Source of the DNA: Salinimicrobium catena | Lineage (GTDB): Bacteria; Bacteroidota; Bacteroidia; Flavobacteriales; Flavobacteriaceae | Direction of reading: 5' to 3' | DNA length: 64,000 bases | Assembly: GCF_900102915.1 (NCBI RefSeq) | Contig: NZ_FNGG01000001.1 | Span: forward strand, 944,507 to 1,008,506 | Shown here: piece after piece, positions 1 to 8,910 of the stretch | Layout: the number at the start of each line of letters is the position of its first letter | Numbering within the stretch: position 1 is the stretch's first letter | Notes under the pieces: model-generated | Database searches by the model: none | Told to the model about the DNA's origin: nothing | The model's input: only the letters and a program-made list of their open reading frames with translations | Program-made: the position numbers and the translations under genes

Positions 1-47
1 GGCAGATGGGCTATATATGATGTACAGATAATGCATGGAAAAAGGCA

Positions 48-82
48 TAAAAAAAGCCCCCAAATTTTCATTTGAGGGCTTC
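48..82 (-). terminator. Rho-independent terminator of tRNA-Phe
   Basis: Read on the minus strand, an AAGCCCTCAAAT arm pairs with ATTTGGGGGCTT (one mismatch) and is followed by a run of T. It lies about ten bases after the CCA end of the tRNA, so it probably ends that transcript. Confidence 0.75.
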
Positions 83-91
83 TGCTTTTGA

Positions 92-167
92 TGGTGGTGC
101 CTCCAGGAATCGAACCAGGGACACAAGGATTTTCAGTCCTTTGCTCTACCAACTGAGCTAAGGCACC
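92..167 (-). tRNA. tRNA-Phe (anticodon GAA)
   Basis: The minus strand folds as a 76-nt cloverleaf. The 7-bp acceptor stem is GGTGCCT/AGGCACC, the D arm contains AGCTCAGTTGGTAGAGC, and the anticodon loop CTGAAAA carries GAA. The T arm is CCTGGTTCGATTCCTGG, the discriminator is A, and CCA is encoded. It is a single-gene transcript with its own promoter upstream and hairpin terminator downstream. Confidence 0.97.
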
Positions 168-207
168 AGTGCTTCAAGCATGCTTACGTTGTTGTGGTAA
201 GCGGGTG

Positions 208-238
208 CAAATATAGATTCAAATTTAATATCTCACAA
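208..238 (-). promoter_or_regulatory. Promoter of tRNA-Phe (Bacteroidota consensus)
   Basis: On the minus strand there is TTG (236-238), a 20-base spacer, then TATATTTG (208-215). This is a full match to the Bacteroidota TTG / TAnnTTTG promoter. Transcription would start near position 201, giving a leader of about 34 nt before the mature tRNA. Confidence 0.7.
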
Positions 239-263
239 AGGAATTTTAAAAAAAATGCTTTTG

Positions 264-271
264 TATTTTTG
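264..271 (+). promoter_or_regulatory. -7 box upstream of coaX
   Basis: TATTTTTG matches the TAnnTTTG consensus and sits about 20 bases before the coaX ATG. No good -33 TTG is seen at the usual distance, so this is a partial promoter call. Confidence 0.45.
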
Positions 272-290
272 GGTTCCTAAGCGGTAGGCT

Positions 291-1022
291 ATGAATTTAA
301 TTATTGATGTTGGAAATACCCTGTCAAAAGTTGCTGTTTTTCAGCAGGATGAATTGATAGAAAGATTTACGGTTGAGAAACCTGATCTGTCAAAAAAAAT
401 TGAAAAAATTTTTTCCAGGCATCCAGATCTCGACGGAGTGATCATCTCCAAAGTCTCTCAGGCGGAATTCTCCCTACCGCAAAATCTCCAGAAAAAGATG
501 CCGATTATTAACCTGGATGCAGGAACCCGATTACCTTTTGAAAATCTATATGCCACGCCTCAAACTTTGGGGGCTGACCGTAAGGCCCTGGTCGCCGCTG
601 CTGTTAAAGAGTATCCTGGAAAAAGTGTGCTGGTCATCGATGCCGGCACTTGCATAACTTACGACTTTAAGAATGAGAAGGATCAATATTTGGGAGGAGC
701 CATTTCTCCCGGTTTGAAAATGCGGTTTAAGGCATTAAATTCCTTCACCGCTAATCTGCCGTTGGTGGAAGCGCGGGAGGAAGCCGAACTTATAGGAGAC
801 AGTACCTTGACCTCCATTAGGTCGGGGGTGGTTAAGGGCATTTTAAAGGAAATTGACGGGGTGATCGAGGAGTATAAGGAAAAATACCCCGAACTTGTTA
901 CGATTATTACAGGTGGAGACGCACAATTCTTGTCTATAAACTTAAAAAATAGCATATTTGCCAACTCCAATTTCTTGTTGGAGGGATTAAATCATATTCT
1001 CGAATTTAATATCAGTCGATGA
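291..1022 (+). CDS. coaX: Type III pantothenate kinase
   Basis: CoaX phosphorylates pantothenate with ATP in the first step of cytosolic CoA synthesis; type III enzymes belong to the ASKHA fold. The 243-residue protein has the family's usual length. The nucleotide-binding motif DVGNT lies at residues 6-10, GADR at 94-97 for pantothenate binding, and the second phosphate motif DAGT at 117-120. The ATG start places DVGNT at the N-terminus as expected. The stop overlaps the next gene's start (ATGA), so it heads an operon with the envelope genes that follow. A TATTTTTG box just upstream is its likely promoter. Confidence 0.95.
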   Translation: MNLIIDVGNTLSKVAVFQQDELIERFTVEKPDLSKKIEKIFSRHPDLDGVIISKVSQAEFSLPQNLQKKMPIINLDAGTRLPFENLYATPQTLGADRKALVAAAVKEYPGKSVLVIDAGTCITYDFKNEKDQYLGGAISPGLKMRFKALNSFTANLPLVEAREEAELIGDSTLTSIRSGVVKGILKEIDGVIEEYKEKYPELVTIITGGDAQFLSINLKNSIFANSNFLLEGLNHILEFNISR

Positions 1023-2266
1023 CAAAACGATTTCTAATAATCGTATTCATTTTATTTTCAGTGATTACGACCGCTCAGGAGCGAACTTCCTCCCCTTACT
1101 CTTTCTATGGCATTGGGCTGAACACATTTAAGGGCACCGTAGAAAACCAGTCTATGGGTGGTCTCAGCATTTTTTCTGACTCTATACATCTCAATCTTCG
1201 CAATCCCGCAGCATACGGTAAGCTTGCCTTGACCACCTATGGTTTGGGTGCAAGCCATACGGCTACCGAGGTTATGACTTCTGAAGAAAGCGGTACAGCG
1301 AATAAAACTTCGTTTGATTACCTGGCGGTGGGTATTCCTACCGGAAAACTCGGTTTCGGTTTCGGGCTGATCCCATACACCTCTGTGGGATACGATATTC
1401 TTGACAGGAATGAGGCTAATAATACCGCGAGCAGATACACCGGAAAAGGTGGCCTTAACAAGGTTTTTTTGGCAGCCGGTTATGAGATCAATGAGAATAT
1501 TTCTGTGGGTGTGGATGTTAACTATAACTTCGGAAACCTTCAGAATAAAAACATTTTTATTCGAGAGGGTCTCCAGTATGGCAGCCGTGAGATCAACAGA
1601 AGTGATCTTAGCGGATTCACCTACAAGATCGGCCTTGCTTATGAGCGAATGCTTAACGAGGATCTACAGTTCATGTTTGGAGGACACTATACTCCAGAAG
1701 CAAACCTGAGTTCAGCTAACGAACGAGAGCTGGCTACCATTATTTTTACTGGCGAAGGAATGGATATCGCTGCAGATACAAGGCAGGTAGAAGTAGCTGA
1801 TGGAGATCTTACCCTGCCATCTAGTTACACTCTGGGAACCGGGATAGGAAAGCCGAGAAAATGGTTCTTTGGGGTAGAATATACAGGGTCTGAAGCAAGT
1901 GATTTCAGCAACAGGTCTTTTGCTTTGGAAGGAGCTACTTATAACAAGTCGAATAGCTATAAAGCTGGAGGATATTTCATTCCTAACTACTCTTCGCTTA
2001 CCAGCTACTTTAGCAGGGTGGTTTATCGTGCCGGCCTAAGAATGGATGAAACCGGGCTGAACCTGGATGGTGAAGATATCAATGAGTTTGGCATAACCTT
2101 TGGAGTAGGACTACCAGCAGGAAGGATGCTGTCTAATGTTAACCTTGGATTTGAGTATGGTCAGCGCGGTACGAAAGATTCAGGACTCGTTTTAGAAGAT
2201 TTCTTCGTTGCCAGAATAAGCCTCTCTCTTAATGATAGGTGGTTTGTGAAAAGAAAATTTGAATAA
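1019..2266 (+). CDS. Putative outer-membrane beta-barrel protein
   Basis: This 415-residue protein starts with a Sec signal peptide (about residues 1-19, ending TTAQ), followed by a glycine- and aromatic-rich sequence with alternating hydrophobic stretches and a C-terminal aromatic-rich strand, as in outer-membrane barrels. It resembles the Bacteroidota proteins often annotated as FadL/OmpP1-like or as hypothetical porins. The motif 'NLRNPA' near residue 60 is also seen in such proteins. It overlaps coaX by 4 bases and precedes a TPR protein and lptC, which suggests an envelope role. No substrate can be inferred. Confidence 0.7.
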   Translation: MTKRFLIIVFILFSVITTAQERTSSPYSFYGIGLNTFKGTVENQSMGGLSIFSDSIHLNLRNPAAYGKLALTTYGLGASHTATEVMTSEESGTANKTSFDYLAVGIPTGKLGFGFGLIPYTSVGYDILDRNEANNTASRYTGKGGLNKVFLAAGYEINENISVGVDVNYNFGNLQNKNIFIREGLQYGSREINRSDLSGFTYKIGLAYERMLNEDLQFMFGGHYTPEANLSSANERELATIIFTGEGMDIAADTRQVEVADGDLTLPSSYTLGTGIGKPRKWFFGVEYTGSEASDFSNRSFALEGATYNKSNSYKAGGYFIPNYSSLTSYFSRVVYRAGLRMDETGLNLDGEDINEFGITFGVGLPAGRMLSNVNLGFEYGQRGTKDSGLVLEDFFVARISLSLNDRWFVKRKFE

Positions 2267-2292
2267 TACTAATTTGGAATAAACCTTACACT

Positions 2293-3663
2293 ATGAAAAC
2301 TAAACTTATATTATTTCTTTCCGCGGTACTGTTGAGTGCCGGAGCCCTGCAGGCGCAGGCAAACCAGGAATGTGCTACAACGGCATCTTTGGCTTATAGC
2401 GATGCAAAAGCCAAGAATTATGATGCAGCATACCCACGGATCCAGACCTTGAGGAAAGATTGTCCTACTTATAGCGTTGTGACTTATCAATATGGAGAAA
2501 GAGTGTTAAAGCACATGCTTGAGAAAGCGCCTGAAGGTGAGAAAAAAGCCATCGCACAGGATCTTATTAAATTGTACGAGGAGCGTCTTCAGCATTTCCC
2601 TGGGAAAACCAAGGCTGGTGAGGTTTATGGTGATATCGCGCAGGTGATGTACGATTACAAACTGGGTACTCCAGAAGAGCAGTATGCCGCTTTTGATAAG
2701 GCTTACCAGGAAGATAAAGATGCGCTTAACGCAAAGTCTCTTTATACTTACTTTTCTTTATTGGTTGACCTTCAGGATGCCGGAAAAAGAGATCTTCAGG
2801 ATGTATTTTCCCAGTATGACGTAGTGATCGCCAAGGTTGAGGAAGAAGAGAACAAAATGGCCGAAGGTCTTGCCAAACTAATTGAAAAGCAGGAGGCCGG
2901 TGAGCAGCTTACCGCCAAGGAGGAAAAGATGCTGAACGCTTATGAGATCAACCTTAAGGCATACAGTACCGTTAGAGGTAGTATCAACGCTAAATTAGGT
3001 CAGCGTGCAGATTGTGATAATCTTGTGCCTCTTTACAGCAAAGACTTTGAAGCTAATAAAAGCAACGTTGAATGGTTGAAAAGAGCTGCCGGAAGACTTT
3101 CTGGAAAAGATTGTACTGAAGATCCATTGTTCTTCAAGTTAGTGGAAGCTTTACACCAGGCAGAACCATCAGCTAAATCTGCACTTTACTTAGGACAGCT
3201 GGCAGATGCTGAAGGTAACGCGAGCAAAGCTCTCGAGTATTACAACCAGTCTGCTGAACTTGAGAAAAATCCGAAGGATAAAGCGAGGGTTTACTATAGA
3301 ATTGCTGACGAATACAAGAGAAAAGGTCAGTTTGGACAGGCGAGAAACTACTACAGAAAAACCCTTCAGGCATTGCCTTCTTATGGAAGAGCTTATTTGC
3401 AGATCGCTAACATGATCGCCCAAAGCGCTAACAACTGTGGTAACACTGCCTTTGAAAAGAGAGCCGTTTACTGGTTAGCTGCCGATTATGCTGCAAGAGC
3501 AGGACGTGTAGACCCTTCTATCAGCAGCACTGCCAATGAAACCGCTGCGGCTTACAGGGGTAGAGCGCCACAACGTTCTGATATCTTCCAACAGGATATG
3601 CAGGGGAAAACTATCAACATTGGATGTTGGATAGGCGAAAGCGTACGCGTACCTAACTTGTAA
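2293..3663 (+). CDS. Periplasmic tetratricopeptide-repeat protein
   Basis: The 456-residue protein has a signal peptide (about residues 1-22, ending LQAQA). Helical repeats occur through the mature protein, with clear TPR-like units near residues 290-375, for example the stretches around ALEYYNQSAELEKNP and ARNYYRKTLQALP. It is likely a soluble scaffold on the periplasmic side. It sits 26 bases after the barrel gene and 1 base before lptC, so it is probably co-transcribed with them. The partner is unknown. It is typical of flavobacterial coaX-lptC clusters. Confidence 0.75.
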   Translation: MKTKLILFLSAVLLSAGALQAQANQECATTASLAYSDAKAKNYDAAYPRIQTLRKDCPTYSVVTYQYGERVLKHMLEKAPEGEKKAIAQDLIKLYEERLQHFPGKTKAGEVYGDIAQVMYDYKLGTPEEQYAAFDKAYQEDKDALNAKSLYTYFSLLVDLQDAGKRDLQDVFSQYDVVIAKVEEEENKMAEGLAKLIEKQEAGEQLTAKEEKMLNAYEINLKAYSTVRGSINAKLGQRADCDNLVPLYSKDFEANKSNVEWLKRAAGRLSGKDCTEDPLFFKLVEALHQAEPSAKSALYLGQLADAEGNASKALEYYNQSAELEKNPKDKARVYYRIADEYKRKGQFGQARNYYRKTLQALPSYGRAYLQIANMIAQSANNCGNTAFEKRAVYWLAADYAARAGRVDPSISSTANETAAAYRGRAPQRSDIFQQDMQGKTINIGCWIGESVRVPNL

Positions 3664-3664
3664 T

Positions 3665-4231
3665 ATGAAGTTAACATACGGGAACATTTTTGGAAGCATT
3701 GTCACAATACTCTTTGTGGCAATGCTTTTTTCATGTGAAGGGAACCTCAAAGGCGTACGTGAAATGGAAATGCCCGAAGATGCGCCTCAGGCCATTGGGA
3801 CCGGGATCAACTTAAAATATGTGGATTCCGGAAAAGTGGTGGCTACGCTTAAAAGTGAGAAAATGAGAGACTTTTCGAATAAGAACTTTCCTTATCGGGA
3901 GTTCCCCGAAGGGCTCGAAGTAGAGTTCTTTGGAGAGAACGATGAAAAGAATACCGTCACCGCGAATTACGGCATCATATACGACCAGACCGGATTGATC
4001 GATCTGCAAGGTGATGTGGTGGTGGTGACTAGTGACAGTACCCGTCTAATGGCCGATCAGCTCTATTGGGACCAGGAAAATAACTGGGTCTTCACAGACA
4101 GGCAGAACACCATCAGGTTCAAGAACGGAGCCGTTAATGAAGGCCAGGGCTTTGATAGTAATCAGGAATTCAGTAATTTCCGATCCAGGTCCAATGTGGG
4201 CGTGCAAATTATAGAAGAAGAGAAAAAATGA
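3665..4231 (+). CDS. lptC: LPS export periplasmic protein LptC (lipoprotein form)
   Basis: LptC passes lipopolysaccharide from the LptB2FG transporter to the LptA bridge at the inner membrane. The 188-residue length matches the family. Residues 1-24 form a membrane or lipoprotein signal with Cys24 in the lipobox (FSC), rather than the plain anchor of E. coli LptC. A beta-jellyroll region follows, including the typical YGIIYDQTG...LQGDVVV segment around residues 100-122. It overlaps the next gene by ATGA. The lptA and lptB genes are not in the window. Confidence 0.88.
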   Translation: MKLTYGNIFGSIVTILFVAMLFSCEGNLKGVREMEMPEDAPQAIGTGINLKYVDSGKVVATLKSEKMRDFSNKNFPYREFPEGLEVEFFGENDEKNTVTANYGIIYDQTGLIDLQGDVVVVTSDSTRLMADQLYWDQENNWVFTDRQNTIRFKNGAVNEGQGFDSNQEFSNFRSRSNVGVQIIEEEKK

Positions 4232-4419
4232 TGAAAATTTCCAAATTCTTTGAGTTCGTCTATTTGGCGGCAGCAGTCTTTTTCCTGTATGAGGCTGTGA
4301 ACATATGGAACACAGAGCGCAACAAGGCTTACTTGTTCCTTCTCTTCGTATTCATAGCTGTGTTCATGTTCTTCTTCAGGAGACATTTCAGGAACAAATA
4401 TCAAAACAGGAATAAATAA
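4228..4419 (+). CDS. Small two-helix membrane protein, unknown function
   Basis: The 63-residue protein has two hydrophobic stretches, about residues 6-24 and 33-49. The C-terminus is very basic (FFRRHFRNKYQNRNK), which suggests that both ends face the cytoplasm. It overlaps lptC by 4 bases and ends 5 bases before the CNNM gene, so translational coupling is likely. I do not recognise the family. Its position between lptC and the CNNM protein argues that it is a real gene. Confidence 0.75.
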   Translation: MMKISKFFEFVYLAAAVFFLYEAVNIWNTERNKAYLFLLFVFIAVFMFFFRRHFRNKYQNRNK

Positions 4420-4424
4420 CAGGG

Positions 4425-5711
4425 ATGGTCTTTGACATCACCATTATTGTCTTTTCCCTTATTTTTTCAGCTTTTTTTTCGGGCATGGAGATCGCCTATG
4501 TTTCGGCGAACAAGATACATGTCGAGATAGAGAAGAAGCAAAATGACTTTCTGGCCAAGGTGCTTACCCGGCTTACCCGGAAACCTTCCAAGTTCATTGC
4601 TGCCATGCTGGTGGGGAATAACATCGCCCTGGTGATCTACGGATTTTTCATGGGTGACCTGCTTATGGAATGGCTGGGCGGGATGGACCTGGAGAATGAC
4701 CTGGCGAAATACCTTGTGGAGGATTTTAGTCTGTTAACCCAGACCGTGATTTCCACACTTGTTATCTTGCTGACTGCGGAATTTTTACCCAAAGTATTTT
4801 TCCAGATCTACGCCAACACTCTGCTTAAGTTCTTTGCATTGCCGGCTTATCTTTTTTACCTGCTCTTCAGTGTGATTTCCTCTTTTGTGATCTGGATCTC
4901 AGATTTTGTGCTGAAGCAGTTTTTTAAGACCGAAGGCGATGAGGTGCAACTGGCATTCACCAAAGTTGAATTGGGGAACTACATCAATGAGCAGATGGAG
5001 AAGGTGGAAGAGGATCAGGAGATCGATACCGAAATTCAGATCTTTCAGAATGCGCTGGAGTTTTCCGAAGTGAAGTCACGGGAGGTGATGATCCCCCGTA
5101 CCGAGATCGTCGCGGTCGATCTCACTACAGAACCCAAAGACCTGGTGCAGACCTTCACCGAAACCGGACTTTCCAAGATCCTGGTCTACAAGGAAAACAT
5201 AGATGACATCATTGGTTATATTCACTCTTTTGAACTTTTCAAGAAGCCGCCTACCATAAAATCTATTTTGCTGCCCGTAGTCTTTGTGCCTGAAACCATG
5301 CTGGTAAAGGATGTTCTGAACATCCTTATCAAGAAAAGGAAAAGCATTGCCGTGGTGATCGATGAGTATGGAGGTACGAGCGGCATGATGACGGTGGAAG
5401 ATATTGTGGAAGAGCTTTTTGGAGAGATAGAAGATGAGCACGATCCGGTAGTTTTGATAGAAGAAAAACTGGGGGATGACCATTTCCTTTTTTCGGCCAG
5501 GCTTGAGGTAGATTACCTCAATGAGCAATTTAAGCTGGATATACCCATTGGGGAAAATTATGAAACTTTAGGTGGTTATATTGTCAACCATACAGAAGAG
5601 ATCCCTCCAAAAGATGGGATCGTGCAAATTGACCAGTTCACTTTCCATATCAAGGAGGTCTCCAACACCAAGATCGAGTTGGTGGAAGTAAGGATCAAAC
5701 CTCAGGATTAA
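4425..5711 (+). CDS. CNNM/CorC (hemolysin-like) CBS-domain membrane protein
   Basis: The 428-residue protein has the CNNM layout. An N-terminal transmembrane domain (about 1-190) starts with the FSGMEIAYVSANK motif, a CBS pair follows (about 205-335, starting near REVMIPRTEIVAVD), and a C-terminal CorC_HlyC domain lies at about 345-425. Family members are linked to Mg2+/Co2+ or Na+-coupled divalent-cation transport. This one is not in the usual gldE gene context (ssb/mutY/gldD), so I do not call it GldE. It follows the small membrane gene by 5 bases and is the last closely packed gene of the coaX run. Confidence 0.85.
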   Translation: MVFDITIIVFSLIFSAFFSGMEIAYVSANKIHVEIEKKQNDFLAKVLTRLTRKPSKFIAAMLVGNNIALVIYGFFMGDLLMEWLGGMDLENDLAKYLVEDFSLLTQTVISTLVILLTAEFLPKVFFQIYANTLLKFFALPAYLFYLLFSVISSFVIWISDFVLKQFFKTEGDEVQLAFTKVELGNYINEQMEKVEEDQEIDTEIQIFQNALEFSEVKSREVMIPRTEIVAVDLTTEPKDLVQTFTETGLSKILVYKENIDDIIGYIHSFELFKKPPTIKSILLPVVFVPETMLVKDVLNILIKKRKSIAVVIDEYGGTSGMMTVEDIVEELFGEIEDEHDPVVLIEEKLGDDHFLFSARLEVDYLNEQFKLDIPIGENYETLGGYIVNHTEEIPPKDGIVQIDQFTFHIKEVSNTKIELVEVRIKPQD

Positions 5712-5801
5712 TTTTCCTTACATTTTGCGGATTTATAGTTTTTTAATATTCCTAAAAAGGTTATTTTCGCCTCCTGTATTTTAGAATAAACACAATTAAA
5801 A

Positions 5802-7922
5802 ATGGCAGTATTAAATAAAATAAGGCAACGTTCGGTCTTCTTGATCGTGATTATTGCCTTAGCGCTTTTCTCTTTTGTATTGGCTGATGTTATCCGTAAC
5901 GGAGGTCTCGTGTCTCAAAAATCACAAAATGTGATCGCGACCATCAACGGAGAGGATATTGAGCGGGAAGAGTTTGCAAGACAGGTGGAGGCTTATCAGC
6001 GCAACCTGGGGCCTAATGCCTCTACATCTCAGGCAGTGAACATGGTTTGGGATATGAAGGTGCGTCAGGCAGTGCTTGAGCAGCAGTTCGAGGAATTGGG
6101 GATTCGTGTTGAGGAAGCCCAGGTAAAAGAATTGCTTCGTCGTGAAATGGGAAGTAACCCTAACTTCACTAATGAAGCCGGAATGTTTGACGAGAACAAA
6201 CTTCGTGAATATGTTGCCACGCTAAAGTCCACTTCTCCGCAGGCTTACCAGCAGTGGTTAGATTATGAAGCTTCTGTAGGTAAATCTGCCCTTGAAGAAA
6301 TGTATATGAGCCTTGTGAGAGCCGGAGTAGGCGCTACCCTTGCTGAAGGAAAAGTTGCTTTCAAGTTTGCCAATGACAATGTTGACCTTGAATTCGTGAA
6401 TATCCCTTACACTTCGGTTCCTGATTCTGAAGTGGAGGTTTCAAAATCTGAAATAAAAGAATATATCAAGGATAATGCAGAGCGTTTTAAGACCGAAGCG
6501 TCAAGAGATATCCATTATGTACACTATACCGAAGTAGCTTCTGTTGAAGATGAGGCTGAAGTAAAAGCTGAAATTGGTGCTCTGCTGAACGACAAAGTTG
6601 AATATAACTCTGTGACCAAGTCGAACGATACTTTGGCTGGTTTCAGTTCAACTGAAGATCTTGAGACTTTCGTTAATGAGAATTCAGACGTGAAGTACCG
6701 CGATCGTTTCGTGTTCAAGAATAACCTTCCCAAAGAACATGCAGATGCCCTTTTCAACCTGAACGAGGGTGAGACTTACGGGCCTTACAAAGATGCCGGT
6801 GCATGGAAGATCTCAAGGGCTGTTGCTGTGAAGCAGATCCCTGATTCTGCCAAGGCAAGACACATTCTGGTTGCCTTCCAGGGTTCTCCTGTAGGGCAGG
6901 GGGTATCAAGAACCAAAGCCCAGGCTAAAGAGCTTGCTGACAGTATCGCTTCTGTTGTTAAGAACAACAAGGATAAATTCGCTGAACTGGCTTCAGAATT
7001 TTCTGCTGACGGATCCAACAAAGACCAGGCGGGTGATCTTGGGTGGTTCACTCCCGGTACCATGGTTCCTGCTTTCAATGATTTCGTTTTCACAAACGAG
7101 GAAGGAAGTATTGGAGTGGTTCAGACTCAGTTCGGATACCACGTGATCCATGTTCAGGAGCAGACTGAAAAGGAAAAGGCCGTGAAACTGGCCACTGTTT
7201 CCAGAGCTATTCAGCCTTCAGAAAAATCAATGAACAATCTTTTTGCCGAGGTGACCAAGTTTGAACTTGCTGCCAGAGATGGTGACTTTGCTGCATTGGC
7301 AAAAGAAAACAATAAGGAAGTGAAACCTGTGAAAGAGATCCAGGAACTGGATGAGAACATCCCGGGAATTGGAGCTCAAAGAAATATTGTGCAGTGGGCT
7401 TTTGATGAAGAGACCGAAGTTGGTGATATCAAGAGATTTGATGTGCGAGACGGGTATGTGGTTGCGCAGGTGACTGCAGCGAACAAAAAAGGAACCAAGT
7501 CTGTTGAGGCTGCATCTTCTACGGTGATCCCTATCCTTCAGAAACAGAAAAAAGCTGAGATCATCAAGAACAGGATCTCAGGTAACGATCTGCAGTCTAT
7601 CGCAAAGAGTCAAGGTGTGCAGGTGAATACGGCCAACGCAGTTAACCGTAACAGTCCAACCCTTCCTGGAGTAGGTAGTGAGCCAACTGTGGTTGGTGCC
7701 GCATTCGCCATGGAAGAAGGTGCCGTTAGCCAGCCGCTTGCGGGTGAAAAGGGAGTTTTCGTGGTGAAGGTGCTTAAGAAAACAGAAGCGCCAGAGCCTG
7801 CTTCTTACCAGCCTTATGCTTCAAGAGAGGCAGCTGCAAGAAGAACTACTGTTAATACCGAAGTGTTCTCAGCGCTTAAAGAATCTGCTGAAATAGAGGA
7901 TAACAGGGCGAGATTCTACTAA
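5802..7922 (+). CDS. Membrane-anchored SurA/PpiD-like peptidylprolyl isomerase
   Basis: The 706-residue protein is a PpiD-type foldase. It has a short cytoplasmic tail, one membrane helix (about 12-30), a SurA-type N-terminal chaperone domain and a parvulin (PpiC) domain around residues 345-455, seen as AKARHILV..., GDLGWFTPGTMVPAF and FGYHVIHV. A long C-terminal region may hold a second, degenerate isomerase fold. It should help outer-membrane proteins fold in the periplasm. The upstream gap of 90 bases contains TATTTTCG, one base off the -7 consensus. A strong hairpin follows the stop. Confidence 0.88.
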   Translation: MAVLNKIRQRSVFLIVIIALALFSFVLADVIRNGGLVSQKSQNVIATINGEDIEREEFARQVEAYQRNLGPNASTSQAVNMVWDMKVRQAVLEQQFEELGIRVEEAQVKELLRREMGSNPNFTNEAGMFDENKLREYVATLKSTSPQAYQQWLDYEASVGKSALEEMYMSLVRAGVGATLAEGKVAFKFANDNVDLEFVNIPYTSVPDSEVEVSKSEIKEYIKDNAERFKTEASRDIHYVHYTEVASVEDEAEVKAEIGALLNDKVEYNSVTKSNDTLAGFSSTEDLETFVNENSDVKYRDRFVFKNNLPKEHADALFNLNEGETYGPYKDAGAWKISRAVAVKQIPDSAKARHILVAFQGSPVGQGVSRTKAQAKELADSIASVVKNNKDKFAELASEFSADGSNKDQAGDLGWFTPGTMVPAFNDFVFTNEEGSIGVVQTQFGYHVIHVQEQTEKEKAVKLATVSRAIQPSEKSMNNLFAEVTKFELAARDGDFAALAKENNKEVKPVKEIQELDENIPGIGAQRNIVQWAFDEETEVGDIKRFDVRDGYVVAQVTAANKKGTKSVEAASSTVIPILQKQKKAEIIKNRISGNDLQSIAKSQGVQVNTANAVNRNSPTLPGVGSEPTVVGAAFAMEEGAVSQPLAGEKGVFVVKVLKKTEAPEPASYQPYASREAAARRTTVNTEVFSALKESAEIEDNRARFY

Positions 7923-7944
7923 GATCCGTCACCTATAAATAAGC

Positions 7945-7976
7945 AAAAGGCCCTTCATCGAAGGGCCTTTTTGTTT
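7945..7976. terminator. Bidirectional rho-independent terminator
   Basis: AAAAGGCCCTTC-AT-CGAAGGGCCTTTTT forms a near-perfect stem with T on one side and A on the other. It lies between convergent genes (the PPIase gene on plus, the GHMP kinase gene on minus) and can serve both. Confidence 0.85.
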
Positions 7977-7992
7977 TCTGAAAAATTAATAT

Positions 7993-8910
7993 TTAAAGGA
8001 TCATTTCTGAATAGGGGATAATGGTTTCATATCCCTTTTTTCTGAAATAATCCTGTTCCGCCTCACCGCCCGTAGCCAGGATAAAATCTCCGCCCCAGCC
8101 GCCAAGGCTTTTTATGCCGCCGGAATAATCCGGAAAAAATGAAGTTTTGACTTTCGGAAGGTTAATCAGTTGTGAGATGATCTGTTCATGTATCTCCAGC
8201 AGCAAATTGAATTCTGAAAGGCTGCTGCAGGTGATCACCTGGTGGGTGAGCCTGCTGATCTTTTCACAGGCGGTGGCAAGAGCCTCCTTTTCTTGCTTTT
8301 TGTAATGTTGGATCGATTCCCGACTGTTCTGTTTACGGTTTAGGTGGACAAAGAAGATGCTGTCGCTGAAATCGGGGTGGAAAGAAGTGGTGAGGATGCT
8401 TCTTCCGCTCTTTGTAAGCTCATAAGTTACTGCGGAATCTTCGATGGCTACAGCAATGTCATATCCGCTACCGCCAAAGGTTTTTTCCTGCAGCTCAAAG
8501 GGATCTATTGAGAACCAATTTGCGATATTTGCTATAAGAGTGGAAGAGGTGCCCAGTCCCCAGTCGAGGGGAAATTCAGTAAAAGTGGTCACCTGGAACC
8601 CTTTATCCTTTTGGAGCAGCTTTGGGTTCGCTTGATGCGCTTCCCTCAGGATGAAAACCAATCGTTTTCTGAACTTATCTTCCTCTTTTTGCTCTACAGT
8701 GTGCCGGGTGATCTCATCAAGGGCTATTTCAGCCTCGAACCAGATATTCTCCTCGTGGTCATAACTGGTCCATTGAATAAATCCATTTTCGGCTTTTTTG
8801 ACCTCTATGCTTTGGCCGAACCTGGTTGGCAGGGCAAGGGCCGTAGCCCCGTCCAGTACCACGTATTCTCCCGTGATCAAAAGTTTGCCGTGACTATAGA
8901 ATTTCTGCAT
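7993..8910 (-). CDS. GYDIA-type GHMP kinase (mevalonate-pathway type)
   Basis: This 305-residue GHMP-superfamily kinase carries the tell-tale GSGYDIA motif (about residues 146-152), which names a Bacteroidota subgroup. The N-terminal GKLLITGEYVVLDG motif and the ATP-binding GLGTSSTLIA motif (about 118-127) are present. Because it directly follows HMG-CoA reductase, it most likely phosphorylates mevalonate or phosphomevalonate in isoprenoid synthesis; which step cannot be told from sequence. Its start codon abuts the end of the reductase gene on the same strand, indicating one transcript. Confidence 0.85.
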   Translation of the reverse strand: MQKFYSHGKLLITGEYVVLDGATALALPTRFGQSIEVKKAENGFIQWTSYDHEENIWFEAEIALDEITRHTVEQKEEDKFRKRLVFILREAHQANPKLLQKDKGFQVTTFTEFPLDWGLGTSSTLIANIANWFSIDPFELQEKTFGGSGYDIAVAIEDSAVTYELTKSGRSILTTSFHPDFSDSIFFVHLNRKQNSRESIQHYKKQEKEALATACEKISRLTHQVITCSSLSEFNLLLEIHEQIISQLINLPKVKTSFFPDYSGGIKSLGGWGGDFILATGGEAEQDYFRKKGYETIIPYSEMIL